Assembly: GCA_947628155.1 (NCBI GenBank)
Contig: CANQYQ010000003.1
Location: 1 to 49,537, forward strand
DNA: 49,537 bases
Origin: an uncultured Clostridia bacterium
GTDB taxonomy: Bacteria > Bacillota > Clostridia > UBA1381
Direction: 5' to 3'
Of the stretch, positions 29,877-38,329 are shown piece after piece. The position numbers were made by a program, and so were the translations under genes. Every line of letters begins with the position of its first letter. Positions within the stretch are counted from its first letter, which is position 1. The notes under the pieces were generated by a model. It saw only the letters and a program-made list of their open reading frames with translations, had not been told where the DNA came from and searched no databases.

Positions 29877-29910
29877 GACTGCGCAGGTATATAATATACC
29901 GCGTTGGGGG
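29877..29910 (+). promoter_or_regulatory. Promoter of EamA gene with a perfect 15-bp palindrome spanning the -10
   Basis: TTGCAA-17 nt-TATAAT; GGTATAT-A-ATATACC at 29896-29910. Confidence 0.65.
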
Positions 29911-29919
29911 AATAGGAAT

Positions 29920-30798
29920 ATGTGGATATTTTTAGTTACGATATATGGTTTATTTAAAGGTGTGCGTGACATAACGAAAAAGAAAGCGATGCAGATAAGC
30001 TCAACCATTGAGGTTTTGTTTGCCTATACGCTTTTAAGCTTTATCATGGGCGCGGCTATAAGCATGCTTTCCGGCGAACCGAAACCAATGGAAACGGATA
30101 TGTCGGCGCTGTGGCTTATCGGTATAAAATCATCGGTGATTTTTATTGCGTGGATATGCTCATTCAAGGCGATAAAGCATCTGCCGATCGGATTTTACGG
30201 GATAATGGATATGTCGCGCGTGATAATGGCGGCTGTATTGAGCGTCGTGATCCTGCGTGAATCGCCGACGGCGGCAAAGCTTATCGGAACAGCGGCGGTG
30301 CTGCTGGGACTTCTGCTTGTCAATTTTAGAAACGACGGTGAAAACACCGGGCGGGCCGGGTCGGTATATATAGTCATGGTGCTTGTGTCGTGCTTTATGA
30401 ACGCGGTGTCGGAAATTCTGGATAAATACCTTATGAGCAGCCGGGGATTATCAAGCGGACAATTACAGTTTTGGTATATGCTGTTTCTGGTAATACTATA
30501 TCTTGGGTACATATTGATTTCAAGAACAAAAATCGATTGGAAGAGGCTTTTTAAAAACTATTGGCTTATAATAATGAGCGTGCTGTTCGTATTCGGGGAC
30601 AGGGCGCTGTTCGAGGCATGCGGCTATGAGGACAGCTCGGTCATTACGATGACGCTCATAAAGCAATGCAGTGTGCTTATTACCATAATCGGCGGACGGC
30701 TTGTATTTAAAGAAAAGCATACTGTTTATAAGCTTGTATGCGCGGCTGTGATTATCGCGGGAATTGTGATTTCTACACTGCCTTCCGCCGCGCTCTGA
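29920..30798 (+). CDS. EamA/DMT family transporter
   Basis: Hydrophobic ~10-TM protein with two similar halves; SVVILRESPTAAKLIGTAAVLLGLLLV and GGRLVFKEKHTVYKLVCAAVIIAGIVI. Confidence 0.88.
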   Translation: MWIFLVTIYGLFKGVRDITKKKAMQISSTIEVLFAYTLLSFIMGAAISMLSGEPKPMETDMSALWLIGIKSSVIFIAWICSFKAIKHLPIGFYGIMDMSRVIMAAVLSVVILRESPTAAKLIGTAAVLLGLLLVNFRNDGENTGRAGSVYIVMVLVSCFMNAVSEILDKYLMSSRGLSSGQLQFWYMLFLVILYLGYILISRTKIDWKRLFKNYWLIIMSVLFVFGDRALFEACGYEDSSVITMTLIKQCSVLITIIGGRLVFKEKHTVYKLVCAAVIIAGIVISTLPSAAL

Positions 30799-30799
30799 C

Positions 30800-30828
30800 T
30801 TGACATTTTTGAAAACATATAGTAAAAT
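30800..30828 (+). promoter_or_regulatory. Promoter of CapA family gene
   Basis: TTGACA-17 nt-TAAAAT. Confidence 0.7.
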
Positions 30829-30859
30829 TTACTCATAAATTCACGAAAGGGATAATAAT

Positions 30860-31936
30860 ATGAGGAACATAAGGAGTTCACTGCTGCTTGCGGCAATAAT
30901 TTTGTTTGCGGCGGGCCTGGCAGTGTCGGGGATAAATATGCGTCACGACAAATTGCTTTCCGAGCGCGGCGTTACCGAAGCGGCGCCGGAGACGACGCCG
31001 GATTCGATGGGCTTTGTTCTTACAGCGGTGGGCGACTGCACGCTCGCAACCGATATAACTACCCCTCAGGAGGGCAGCTTTGAAAGTACTGTTGAAGCGC
31101 TCGGCGGGGATTACGGGTATTTTTTCAGAAATGTCGTGGATATTTTCGCGTCGGACGACCTGACTGTTGTGAATTTTGAGGGAACGCTGTCAAACCGAGG
31201 CGAAAGACAGGAAAAAACATTCGCCTTTAGGGGAAGTCCGGAGTATGTAAATATTTTAACTTCATCGAGCGTTGAGGCGGCGAGCCTGGCGAATAACCAC
31301 TCAAGCGATTACGGCAAGGATTCCCTTACGGATACCGCGGCCGCTCTTACAAACGCGGGCATTCTCGCGTTCAACGGAGCGAGTGTTGCCACGCCCGTTA
31401 TTAACGGGGTAAAGGTCGCGCTTGTGGGTATTAACGCGCTTGATCCCGATAACGCGGAGATGACGGAGGAATATATCCGCCGTGCGAAAATAAACGGGGC
31501 GCAGATCGTTATCTTGTATATTCACTGGGGTATCGAAAAGGAAACAGAACCGGGTGAGGATCAGATCGACCTGGCGCACGCGGCTGTTGACGCGGGCGCG
31601 GATTTGGTAATAGGGTCGCATCCGCACGTCTTGCAGGGTGTGGAAAAATATAACGGCAGATATATTATATACAGCATGGGTAATTTCTGCTTCGGAGGCA
31701 ATACAAATCCGGAGGATAAGGATACCGTAATTCTGCGCGCGGGGATTTCGGTTGATGAAAACGGCGCGTATATTGATAACGACGATATCTCGTTTATACC
31801 GTGTATGATTTCATCAACAAGTGAATATAACAATTATCAGCCTACCCCGGCGCAGGGCGAGGACCGCGACAGGATCATCGAAAAGCTCACCGAGCGCACA
31901 GAGAAAATCGCGCCGCTTCCGCTGAGGTTTGAATGA
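30860..31936 (+). CDS. CapA family protein
   Basis: AVGDCTLATD, VNFEGTLSNRG, LANNHSSDYG, HWGIEKETEP, GSHPHVLQGVE, YSMGNFCFGG. Confidence 0.94.
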   Translation: MRNIRSSLLLAAIILFAAGLAVSGINMRHDKLLSERGVTEAAPETTPDSMGFVLTAVGDCTLATDITTPQEGSFESTVEALGGDYGYFFRNVVDIFASDDLTVVNFEGTLSNRGERQEKTFAFRGSPEYVNILTSSSVEAASLANNHSSDYGKDSLTDTAAALTNAGILAFNGASVATPVINGVKVALVGINALDPDNAEMTEEYIRRAKINGAQIVILYIHWGIEKETEPGEDQIDLAHAAVDAGADLVIGSHPHVLQGVEKYNGRYIIYSMGNFCFGGNTNPEDKDTVILRAGISVDENGAYIDNDDISFIPCMISSTSEYNNYQPTPAQGEDRDRIIEKLTERTEKIAPLPLRFE

Positions 31937-32038
31937 TTTTTATCACCCGCCGAACCGCGTTTGGGCGCGCGGACTGATTTAATATTCCGCTGCCGGAAAA
32001 ATACCGCGTTTTGTGTGACATATTTGATCATCGATTAC

Positions 32039-32066
32039 TTGACATTATCAAAAAACGGACTATAAT
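32039..32066 (+). promoter_or_regulatory. Consensus promoter of the His-rich CobW gene
   Basis: TTGACA-16 nt-TATAAT. Confidence 0.75.
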
Positions 32067-32085
32067 ATATTTTAAGCGAACATCT

Positions 32086-32141
32086 GAGACAATACCGCGC
32101 AAATATCGGCGCTTTGCGCGGTCCCCGCGCGGTATCGTCTT
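32086..32141 (+). promoter_or_regulatory. Structured 5' leader hairpin upstream of the CobW gene
   Basis: gagacaataccgcgc (32086-32100) pairs with gcgcggtatcgtctt (32127-32141) at 13 of 15 Watson-Crick positions; inner GCGC-TTT-GCGC. Confidence 0.6.
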
Positions 32142-32169
32142 AAAAATTTTTATAAGGACAGTGATTCAC

Positions 32170-33273
32170 ATGACAAAAATTGACATTTTTTCGGGTTTTT
32201 TGGGCGCGGGTAAAACTACGCTTATAAAGAAGCTTATAAGCGAGGCCTTCGCGGGCGAAAAGCTGGTGCTTATTGAAAATGAATTTGGCGAAATAGGAAT
32301 TGACGGCGGCTTTTTGCAGGACGCGGGCATTGAGATCACCGAAATGAATTCCGGCTGCATTTGCTGTTCGCTCGTTGGCGATTTCAGCAAAGCTCTCGTG
32401 CAGGTTGTCGAGCGGTTTTCGCCGGACAGGATTTTAATCGAGCCGTCGGGCGTCGGTAAATTGAGCGACGTGATCCGCGCGGTTCAAGGCGTCGGCGGCA
32501 ATTTGGAGCTTAACAGCTTTACGACCGTCGCGGACGTTAACAAATGCAAAATGTATATCGAGAATTTTGGCGAGTTTTATAAGGATCAGATCGAACACGC
32601 CAACTGCGTGATTTTAAGCCATACGACAAACGCGCCGGAAAAGAAGGTAAAGGATTGCGTTGCTCTTTTGCGCGGGATGAACTCCGACGCGGCGATCATT
32701 ACCACGCCGTGGGAGAAGCTTGACGGCAGGCAGATGCTTGAGGCTATGGAAAAAACAGACACGCTCGAAGCGGAGTTAAAGCGTCTTGAGGAGGAGGATG
32801 TCTGCCCCGTATGCGGTCATCATCATGAGCACGGCGAGCATGAGCACGAACACGAGCATGAACATGACCATGAGCATGAACATCATCACGAGCATGAGCA
32901 CGAACACGAGCATGAGCATGAGCACGAGCATCATCACGAGCACGAGCATGAGCATGAACATCATCACGGCCACCATCATCATCACCATCACGCGGACGAC
33001 GTGTTCACAAGCTGGGGCAGGGAGACAACAAACAAATACACCGCCGATGAGATCAAGACAATTCTCGACGGTCTTAACGACAAGGAAAAATACGGCACGG
33101 TGCTCCGCGCGAAGGGCATTGTCGAGGGTGAGAACGGCGAATGGATCCACTTTGATTATGTTCCGGGCGAGAGCGACGTCCGCACAGGACGCGCGGGTGT
33201 TATCGGCAGACTTTGCGTAATCGGCGCCGAGCTTAACGAATCGGCCGTTTCCGCGGCGTTTAAAACGGAATAA
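32170..33273 (+). CDS. CobW/CobP47K-family GTPase with His/Glu-rich metal-binding tract
   Basis: FLGAGKTTLIKK Walker A, SGCICCSLVGDF CxCC motif, EPSGVGKL; HEHEHEHE tract; start at ATG 32170. Confidence 0.94.
   Translation: MTKIDIFSGFLGAGKTTLIKKLISEAFAGEKLVLIENEFGEIGIDGGFLQDAGIEITEMNSGCICCSLVGDFSKALVQVVERFSPDRILIEPSGVGKLSDVIRAVQGVGGNLELNSFTTVADVNKCKMYIENFGEFYKDQIEHANCVILSHTTNAPEKKVKDCVALLRGMNSDAAIITTPWEKLDGRQMLEAMEKTDTLEAELKRLEEEDVCPVCGHHHEHGEHEHEHEHEHDHEHEHHHEHEHEHEHEHEHEHHHEHEHEHEHHHGHHHHHHHADDVFTSWGRETTNKYTADEIKTILDGLNDKEKYGTVLRAKGIVEGENGEWIHFDYVPGESDVRTGRAGVIGRLCVIGAELNESAVSAAFKTE
32817..32995 (+). repeat. (CAY GAR)n low-complexity tract encoding His/Glu repeats
   Basis: Tandem catgagcac-type hexamers. 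Confidence 0.9.
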
Positions 33274-33274
33274 T

Positions 33275-33345
33275 CCCGGCCGGGATCATCCCGCCGCGAA
33301 CCTTATAATCGTATGACGGGATATCATCCCGCCGCAAACACGCAC
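33275..33345. repeat. Two imperfect copies of an intergenic palindromic motif (CGGGATxxATCCCGCCGC(A/G)AAC)
   Basis: cgggatcatcccgccgcgaac and cgggatatcatcccgccgcaaac; the ccgccgcaaac tail recurs near 36811. Confidence 0.6.
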
Positions 33346-33383
33346 CCCGCATGGTGGAATACTTTATCCGGGAGGAAAAACAC

Positions 33384-34325
33384 ATGGACATACCTGTTTA
33401 TTTATTTACGGGATTTTTGGAAAGCGGCAAAACGAAATTCATTCAGGAAACAATGGAGGACGAACGCTTTAATTCCGGCGAAAAGACGCTTATGATTATA
33501 TGCGAGCGCGGCGAGGAGGAATATGATACGGATAAATTCGCGTATAACAACGTGGAATTTATAAACGTAAAAAGCCCTGACGAGCTTACGACGCGCGCGT
33601 TCAAGAAATGGGAGAGACAATACCGTCCGGAAAAGACGGTTATAGAATACAACGGCATGTGGCTTGTCGACGATTTGTACCGCGCGCTGCCCGCTAACTG
33701 GCCGGTGTATCAGGAAATGTTTTTCGCGGACGCGGCGACATTCCTGCCGTACAACGCCAATATGCGCCAGCTGATGTTTGATAAATTAAAGGGCGCGGAG
33801 CTGGTCGTATTAAACCGCGCAAACGATGATCTCGACACGCAGGAGATACACAAAATCGTGCGCGGCGCGTCAAAGCGCGCGCAGATCGCGTATGAATTTG
33901 CGGACGGCCGCGTCGCCTACGACGATATAGAAGACCCGCTTCCGTATGATATCGACGCGGATATAATCGAGATTAAGGATGAGGATTACGCGGTATTCTA
34001 CCGTGACGTCAATGAGGAAATAAAGAAATATATCGGCAAGACCGTCAAATTCAAGGGTATATGCGCCAAGGAAAAGGATATGCCGCAAAACACGTTTCTC
34101 GCCGGCCGCCACGTTATGACGTGCTGTGTCGAGGATATACAGTATATGCCGTTCGTGTGCGTGACGGAGGAAAAAATAAAGCTTAAAAGCCGCGACTGGC
34201 GCATGATTACCGCGCGGATCGATTTTGAGTACCATCCGCTTTACGGGGGCGACGGCCCGGTGCTGAAAATTCAAGGCATATCCGTCACGACGCGCCCGAA
34301 TGAAGAGGTAGCGGTATTTTATTAA
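33384..34325 (+). CDS. CobW N-terminal domain-like GTPase fused to a DUF1980/TIGR03943-like C-terminus
   Basis: IPVYLFTGFLESGKTKFIQETM P-loop; C-terminal GKTVKFKGICAKEKD...AGRHVMTCCVEDIQYMPFVC; start at ATG 33384 after ggagg. Confidence 0.78.
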   Translation: MDIPVYLFTGFLESGKTKFIQETMEDERFNSGEKTLMIICERGEEEYDTDKFAYNNVEFINVKSPDELTTRAFKKWERQYRPEKTVIEYNGMWLVDDLYRALPANWPVYQEMFFADAATFLPYNANMRQLMFDKLKGAELVVLNRANDDLDTQEIHKIVRGASKRAQIAYEFADGRVAYDDIEDPLPYDIDADIIEIKDEDYAVFYRDVNEEIKKYIGKTVKFKGICAKEKDMPQNTFLAGRHVMTCCVEDIQYMPFVCVTEEKIKLKSRDWRMITARIDFEYHPLYGGDGPVLKIQGISVTTRPNEEVAVFY

Positions 34326-34342
34326 TATAAGGAGAAGGAAAA

Positions 34343-36655
34343 ATGCGTGAAAAGGTTTCACTTAACAAAAGCTGGAGATTTCATCCGGGCGATATTTTAA
34401 GCGTCCGCAACCGCTGGGCGTGGGGAAAATCCGGATCATGGAATCAGGGGCCTGAGAGCCGTAATTTTGACGATTCCGACTGGCGGACGGTTGACGTGCC
34501 GCACGATTTTGTAATTGAAACCGAGCCGTACGAGTATTCGGCTCGTGAGCTTGACACATCCGATAACGTTATTCCGCTTATGGAGGACGTGGGAAATATT
34601 CATACCACCGCCGGCTCGTTTAAAAAGGACGTCGGCTGGTACAGAAAGCGGTTTGACATCCCCGCCTCTGACGAGGGCGGGAAAATTTATCTTGTTTTTG
34701 ACGGCATTTACCGCGACAGCTATGTGTTCCTTAACGAGTTTTTTATCGGCAGCCACCGCAGCGGCTATACCGGAGTAAAATACGATATTACCGATTTTGT
34801 AAATTACGGCGGCGAAAATCTGCTTTGCGTAAAATGTGACGCGCGCGAGGCCGAAGGCTGGTTCTACGAGGGAGGCGGCATATATCGGAACGCATATTTG
34901 CTTAAAACCGCCAAAACCCATATCGAGGACGTGTTCATAAGCTATGACGCGGATATGAAAAATAAAACCGCGAGGCTTAAAATAAGCGCTGAAACCGATA
35001 ATCCCGATAACGAAAGCGTTACGCTGTCCGCGGCCGTTTACGACGCGGACGGAAATGAGATACTTACCGTGCCGGAAACAGTTTCGGACACGCTTACGGC
35101 GGATATGGACAGCGTGGTTTTCTGGGATATCGACGATCCGTATTTGTACACGGTTAAGCTTGTGCTTTCGGCTGACGGGGAAGTAGTTGACGAATATACG
35201 GAAACGCTTGGCATACGCGTGATTGGATTTGACGCTGACAGGGGATTTTTCCTGAACGGACGCAATATTAAGCTTATGGGCGTATGCTGCCATCATAATC
35301 ACGGCGGCTTAGGCACGGCTTTAAATGATGAAATATACCGTTATCGTGTTTCTAAAATAAAGGAAATGGGCGCGAACGCGTACCGCTGCTCACATTACCC
35401 GGCGGCGAAGGCGCTGCTTGACGAGTGCGACAGACAGGGTATCCTAGTTATGGACGAGAACCGCCTGTTATCGAGCGCGAACGAGGATCTGGAGCAGCTT
35501 GAATATATGGTAAGGACTGCGCGCAATCATCCGTCGGTAATCATGTATTCCATAGGCAACGAGGAGGCGCAGTCGCAGACCACGCCGCAGGGCGGACGTA
35601 TCGCGGAAACGATGGTCAAGGCGGTAAAAAAGCTCGATCCGACGCGGTTTGTGACTGAGGCGATGCTGATGTGGAATCTGCGCGACAAGACTATGATGGA
35701 ATCGCCGGAATGCTTGTCGGGTATATCGGAAAAGGTTGACGTAGCGGGATTTAATTATCACCCGGAGCGTTGGGCGGAGTTCCATGAAATGTATCCCAAT
35801 CAGCCTATGGTATCGACTGAAATGGGCACATTTAAATCGACGCGCGGCTGTTATGATACGGATAAGGAAAAATGCCATCTTAATATGCTCGACCAATTTG
35901 ACGACGTCGGACACCTTGTCGGAGCGCAGCGCTGGCAAATGACTAATCAAACGGATTATGTGAGCGGCTTATTCCTCTGGACGGGCTTTGATTATTACGG
36001 CGAACCGACCCCGTACGCGTGGCCCGCGATAAGCTCACAGTTCGGGATCATGGACATCTGCGGCTATCCGAAGGATTTTTATTATTACTACAAGTCATGG
36101 TGGACTGACGAGCCGGTCGTGCATATTTGTTCGCACTGGAATTTTGAAAAAGGCGAGAAGCGAAGAATATGCGTATTTTCCAACGCCGATGAGGTCGAGC
36201 TGTTTGTAAACGGAAAAAGCATCGGAAAACAGCCGATGAAGAAGGACTGGTACCAAATTTGGAACGATATTACATATGAGCCGGGCGAAATCAAGGCTGT
36301 CGGCTATAAGGCCGAGGAAAAGGTATCCGAGCATATCGTAAAAACGGCGGGCGAACCGTATGCCGTTAGGATTGCGGCGGATTTCGCCGAAAACGGTACG
36401 GCGGTGATCCGCGCGGAAATAGTCGATAAGGACGGAATTATTGTACCGACGGCGGATAATGAAATAGAATTTTTAATTGACGACGGCAGACTGCTCGGCG
36501 CGTCGAACGGCGACCCGTCAGACCATACGCTTGTACATAGCAGCCGCCGACGCGCGTTTTGCGGACTGGCGCAGGCGATATTTGAATATGAAAAGGGCGC
36601 GTCCGTGCGCGCCGTGGCAGATGGATTGCAGCCTGCGGAGATTCGCGGATTTTAA
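34343..36655 (+). CDS. Glycoside hydrolase family 2 (beta-galactosidase-like)
   Basis: VPHDFVIETEP, GWYRKRF, NGRNIKLMGVCCHHNHGGLG, RCSHYP, SIGNEEAQ, STEMGT, GLFLWTGFDYYGEPTPY. Confidence 0.95.
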   Translation: MREKVSLNKSWRFHPGDILSVRNRWAWGKSGSWNQGPESRNFDDSDWRTVDVPHDFVIETEPYEYSARELDTSDNVIPLMEDVGNIHTTAGSFKKDVGWYRKRFDIPASDEGGKIYLVFDGIYRDSYVFLNEFFIGSHRSGYTGVKYDITDFVNYGGENLLCVKCDAREAEGWFYEGGGIYRNAYLLKTAKTHIEDVFISYDADMKNKTARLKISAETDNPDNESVTLSAAVYDADGNEILTVPETVSDTLTADMDSVVFWDIDDPYLYTVKLVLSADGEVVDEYTETLGIRVIGFDADRGFFLNGRNIKLMGVCCHHNHGGLGTALNDEIYRYRVSKIKEMGANAYRCSHYPAAKALLDECDRQGILVMDENRLLSSANEDLEQLEYMVRTARNHPSVIMYSIGNEEAQSQTTPQGGRIAETMVKAVKKLDPTRFVTEAMLMWNLRDKTMMESPECLSGISEKVDVAGFNYHPERWAEFHEMYPNQPMVSTEMGTFKSTRGCYDTDKEKCHLNMLDQFDDVGHLVGAQRWQMTNQTDYVSGLFLWTGFDYYGEPTPYAWPAISSQFGIMDICGYPKDFYYYYKSWWTDEPVVHICSHWNFEKGEKRRICVFSNADEVELFVNGKSIGKQPMKKDWYQIWNDITYEPGEIKAVGYKAEEKVSEHIVKTAGEPYAVRIAADFAENGTAVIRAEIVDKDGIIVPTADNEIEFLIDDGRLLGASNGDPSDHTLVHSSRRRAFCGLAQAIFEYEKGASVRAVADGLQPAEIRGF

Positions 36656-36670
36656 TGCGATTGGGTGAAT

Positions 36671-36930
36671 TTTGTAGGGGCGAACTGTGTTCGCCCGTGT
36701 TCCGTAGCATAATATGATGTGCAATCGGGTAAATATTTCGCATCACGATACAATTTATAACTAATGTGTATGGGAATACGAATATCGTACGGGACGGCGC
36801 CCCCGACGTTCCGCCGCAAACCATATTATGATATGGAATACGGGTTGTCGAGGGCGCCGGCCCCTACGAATGTGTATCCATACGCAAAATCGCATTAATA
36901 AACAACCGCGCGATAAACATATATTTATAA
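36671..36930. repeat. Intergenic palindromic repeat cluster (REP/BIME-like)
   Basis: GGGCGAAC-TGT-GTTCGCCC (36678-36696); GGCGCCCCCGAC (36796-36807) pairs with GTCGAGGGCGCC (36847-36858) 11/12, enclosing CCATAT-TATG-ATATGG; TGTAGGGGC occurs in both orientations. Confidence 0.7.
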
Positions 36931-36938
36931 ATCAATTT

Positions 36939-38144
36939 TTATTTAGTCGTTTTACTGCCGAATATCTGTTTTGCCCTGTCAAGGATCCCGTTTGCGTACG
37001 CGAGGACCACACCATAATTTGTAATAGGCACACCCGCTTCCTCCGCGAACATGACGCGGTTTACCATTGCGCGCGAGTTGATCATGCAGCCGCCGCAATG
37101 AATAATTAAATCGTAATCGGTCAGATTTTCCGGGAAATCGTGGTGCGCGTAATAATCAAATTCAAGCGCCTTTCCCGTTTTTTGACGAAGCAGACGCGGA
37201 ATTTTTACGCGTCCGATATCCTCGTGCGAGGCGTTGTGCGTACATGCCTCAGCCATAAGGATTTTGCTGCCGTCCTTAAGGCTCTCGATTGCCGCCGCGC
37301 CCTTGATAAATGTGTTAATATCACCCTTCATGCGCGCCATAAGCATAGAATATGACGTAAGAGGTATGGTATCGGGCACGACCGACGCAACGAATTTAAA
37401 CGCTTGGGAGTCTGTCACAACAAGATCGGCTCTGCCGCCGTATTCGGCGATCGCTTCCTCAAGCTCCGTGTCGCGTACGACTATGGATTTCATGCCGTGG
37501 TCAAGGCAATCGCGGATAAGCTGCACCTGAGGTAATATTATGCGGCCTTTGGGCGCTTCGGAGTCTATAGGGATAACATGGATCACCGTCGCGCCGTCCG
37601 GAAGCAGTCCGCCAAGCATTGAGCTTTCGCCCGGAGAAATTTTCGACAGCCGCTTTCGCAGCTCGTCCTTGAGCCTTTCGATCGAGCTTTTATCCTTTAC
37701 CGATACGCTTAACGCGCCGTCGTATTTCTTTATCTTTGATATATCCGATATATCCGATTTCGTGAATACGAGCATATGCTCTATTTTTCGCTTTGTAAAC
37801 GCGTCGGCCGCAGACCGATACTCCGTTTCGTCAAAGTCCGCCGGATCGGCGGCATAGATTGCGAAATCGGTTCTGTCAAGAATTTTTTTCGTCTTTTCGG
37901 CGCGTTTATCGCCTAAAAATGTGCTGTCGCCCAGACCGGCCGTATCGGTGAGCGCGATCGGCCCATAGGGAATAAGCTCCATCGCTTTGGTTACCGGATC
38001 TGTAGTCGTGCCGCGTTTTTCCGATACGATCGCCATGTCCTGATCAAGCATGGCGTTAAAAAGCGATGATTTTCCCGCGTTCGCCGCACCGAATATTGAT
38101 ACATGCGTGCGGAAGGCTATAGGCGTTTTTTCCATGTGTGTCAC
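36939..38144 (-). CDS. hydF: [FeFe]-hydrogenase H-cluster maturation GTPase HydF
   Basis: IFGAANAGKSSLFNAM, GTTTDPVTKAMEL, DTAGLGD; C-terminal EACTHNASHEDIGRVKIP and HCGGCMINSR cluster motifs. Confidence 0.95.
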   Translation of the reverse strand: MTHMEKTPIAFRTHVSIFGAANAGKSSLFNAMLDQDMAIVSEKRGTTTDPVTKAMELIPYGPIALTDTAGLGDSTFLGDKRAEKTKKILDRTDFAIYAADPADFDETEYRSAADAFTKRKIEHMLVFTKSDISDISKIKKYDGALSVSVKDKSSIERLKDELRKRLSKISPGESSMLGGLLPDGATVIHVIPIDSEAPKGRIILPQVQLIRDCLDHGMKSIVVRDTELEEAIAEYGGRADLVVTDSQAFKFVASVVPDTIPLTSYSMLMARMKGDINTFIKGAAAIESLKDGSKILMAEACTHNASHEDIGRVKIPRLLRQKTGKALEFDYYAHHDFPENLTDYDLIIHCGGCMINSRAMVNRVMFAEEAGVPITNYGVVLAYANGILDRAKQIFGSKTTK

Positions 38145-38227
38145 TCCTTTTTGTATAAAATCAGATATGCTTTTTTAAATTGATTTATGTATCCCTCATA
38201 AAATTATCTTAAAAAGAATAAAGTCTG

Positions 38228-38256
38228 TTGACATTTGTATCTTTTTATGATATAAT
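38228..38256 (+). promoter_or_regulatory. Consensus sigma-A promoter on the + strand between two minus-strand genes
   Basis: TTGACA-17 nt-TATAAT. Confidence 0.7.
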
Positions 38257-38281
38257 ATGTTCAGTAAATCATCCGCAAAAA

Positions 38282-38311
38282 CAAAGGGAGCCGCGAATAC
38301 AGCCCCCTTTG
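38282..38311 (-). terminator. Probable terminator hairpin of the stalk/cohesin gene
   Basis: Minus strand: AAAGGGgGC...GCtCCCTTT followed by gtttttg. Confidence 0.6.
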
Positions 38312-38329
38312 ACATATACCATGCTCTGA

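Noticed and set aside
32817-32995. Hexamer repeats considered as a CRISPR or satellite array
   Set aside because: In frame, encodes His/Glu alternation within an otherwise intact CobW protein
32776-33150. Minus-strand ORF rich in MLVLVMM repeats
   Set aside because: Mirror translation of the His/Glu repeat tract in the CobW gene, not an independent membrane protein
34436-35950. Antisense ORFs (288 aa and 160 aa) opposite the GH2 gene
   Set aside because: Opposite a full-length GH2 enzyme with catalytic motifs; translations look random
36655-36938. Possible small CDS in the hydF-GH2 intergenic region (ORFs 36438-36824 and 36828-37109)
   Set aside because: Overlap palindromic repeats and the hydF gene; no RBS or recognisable protein
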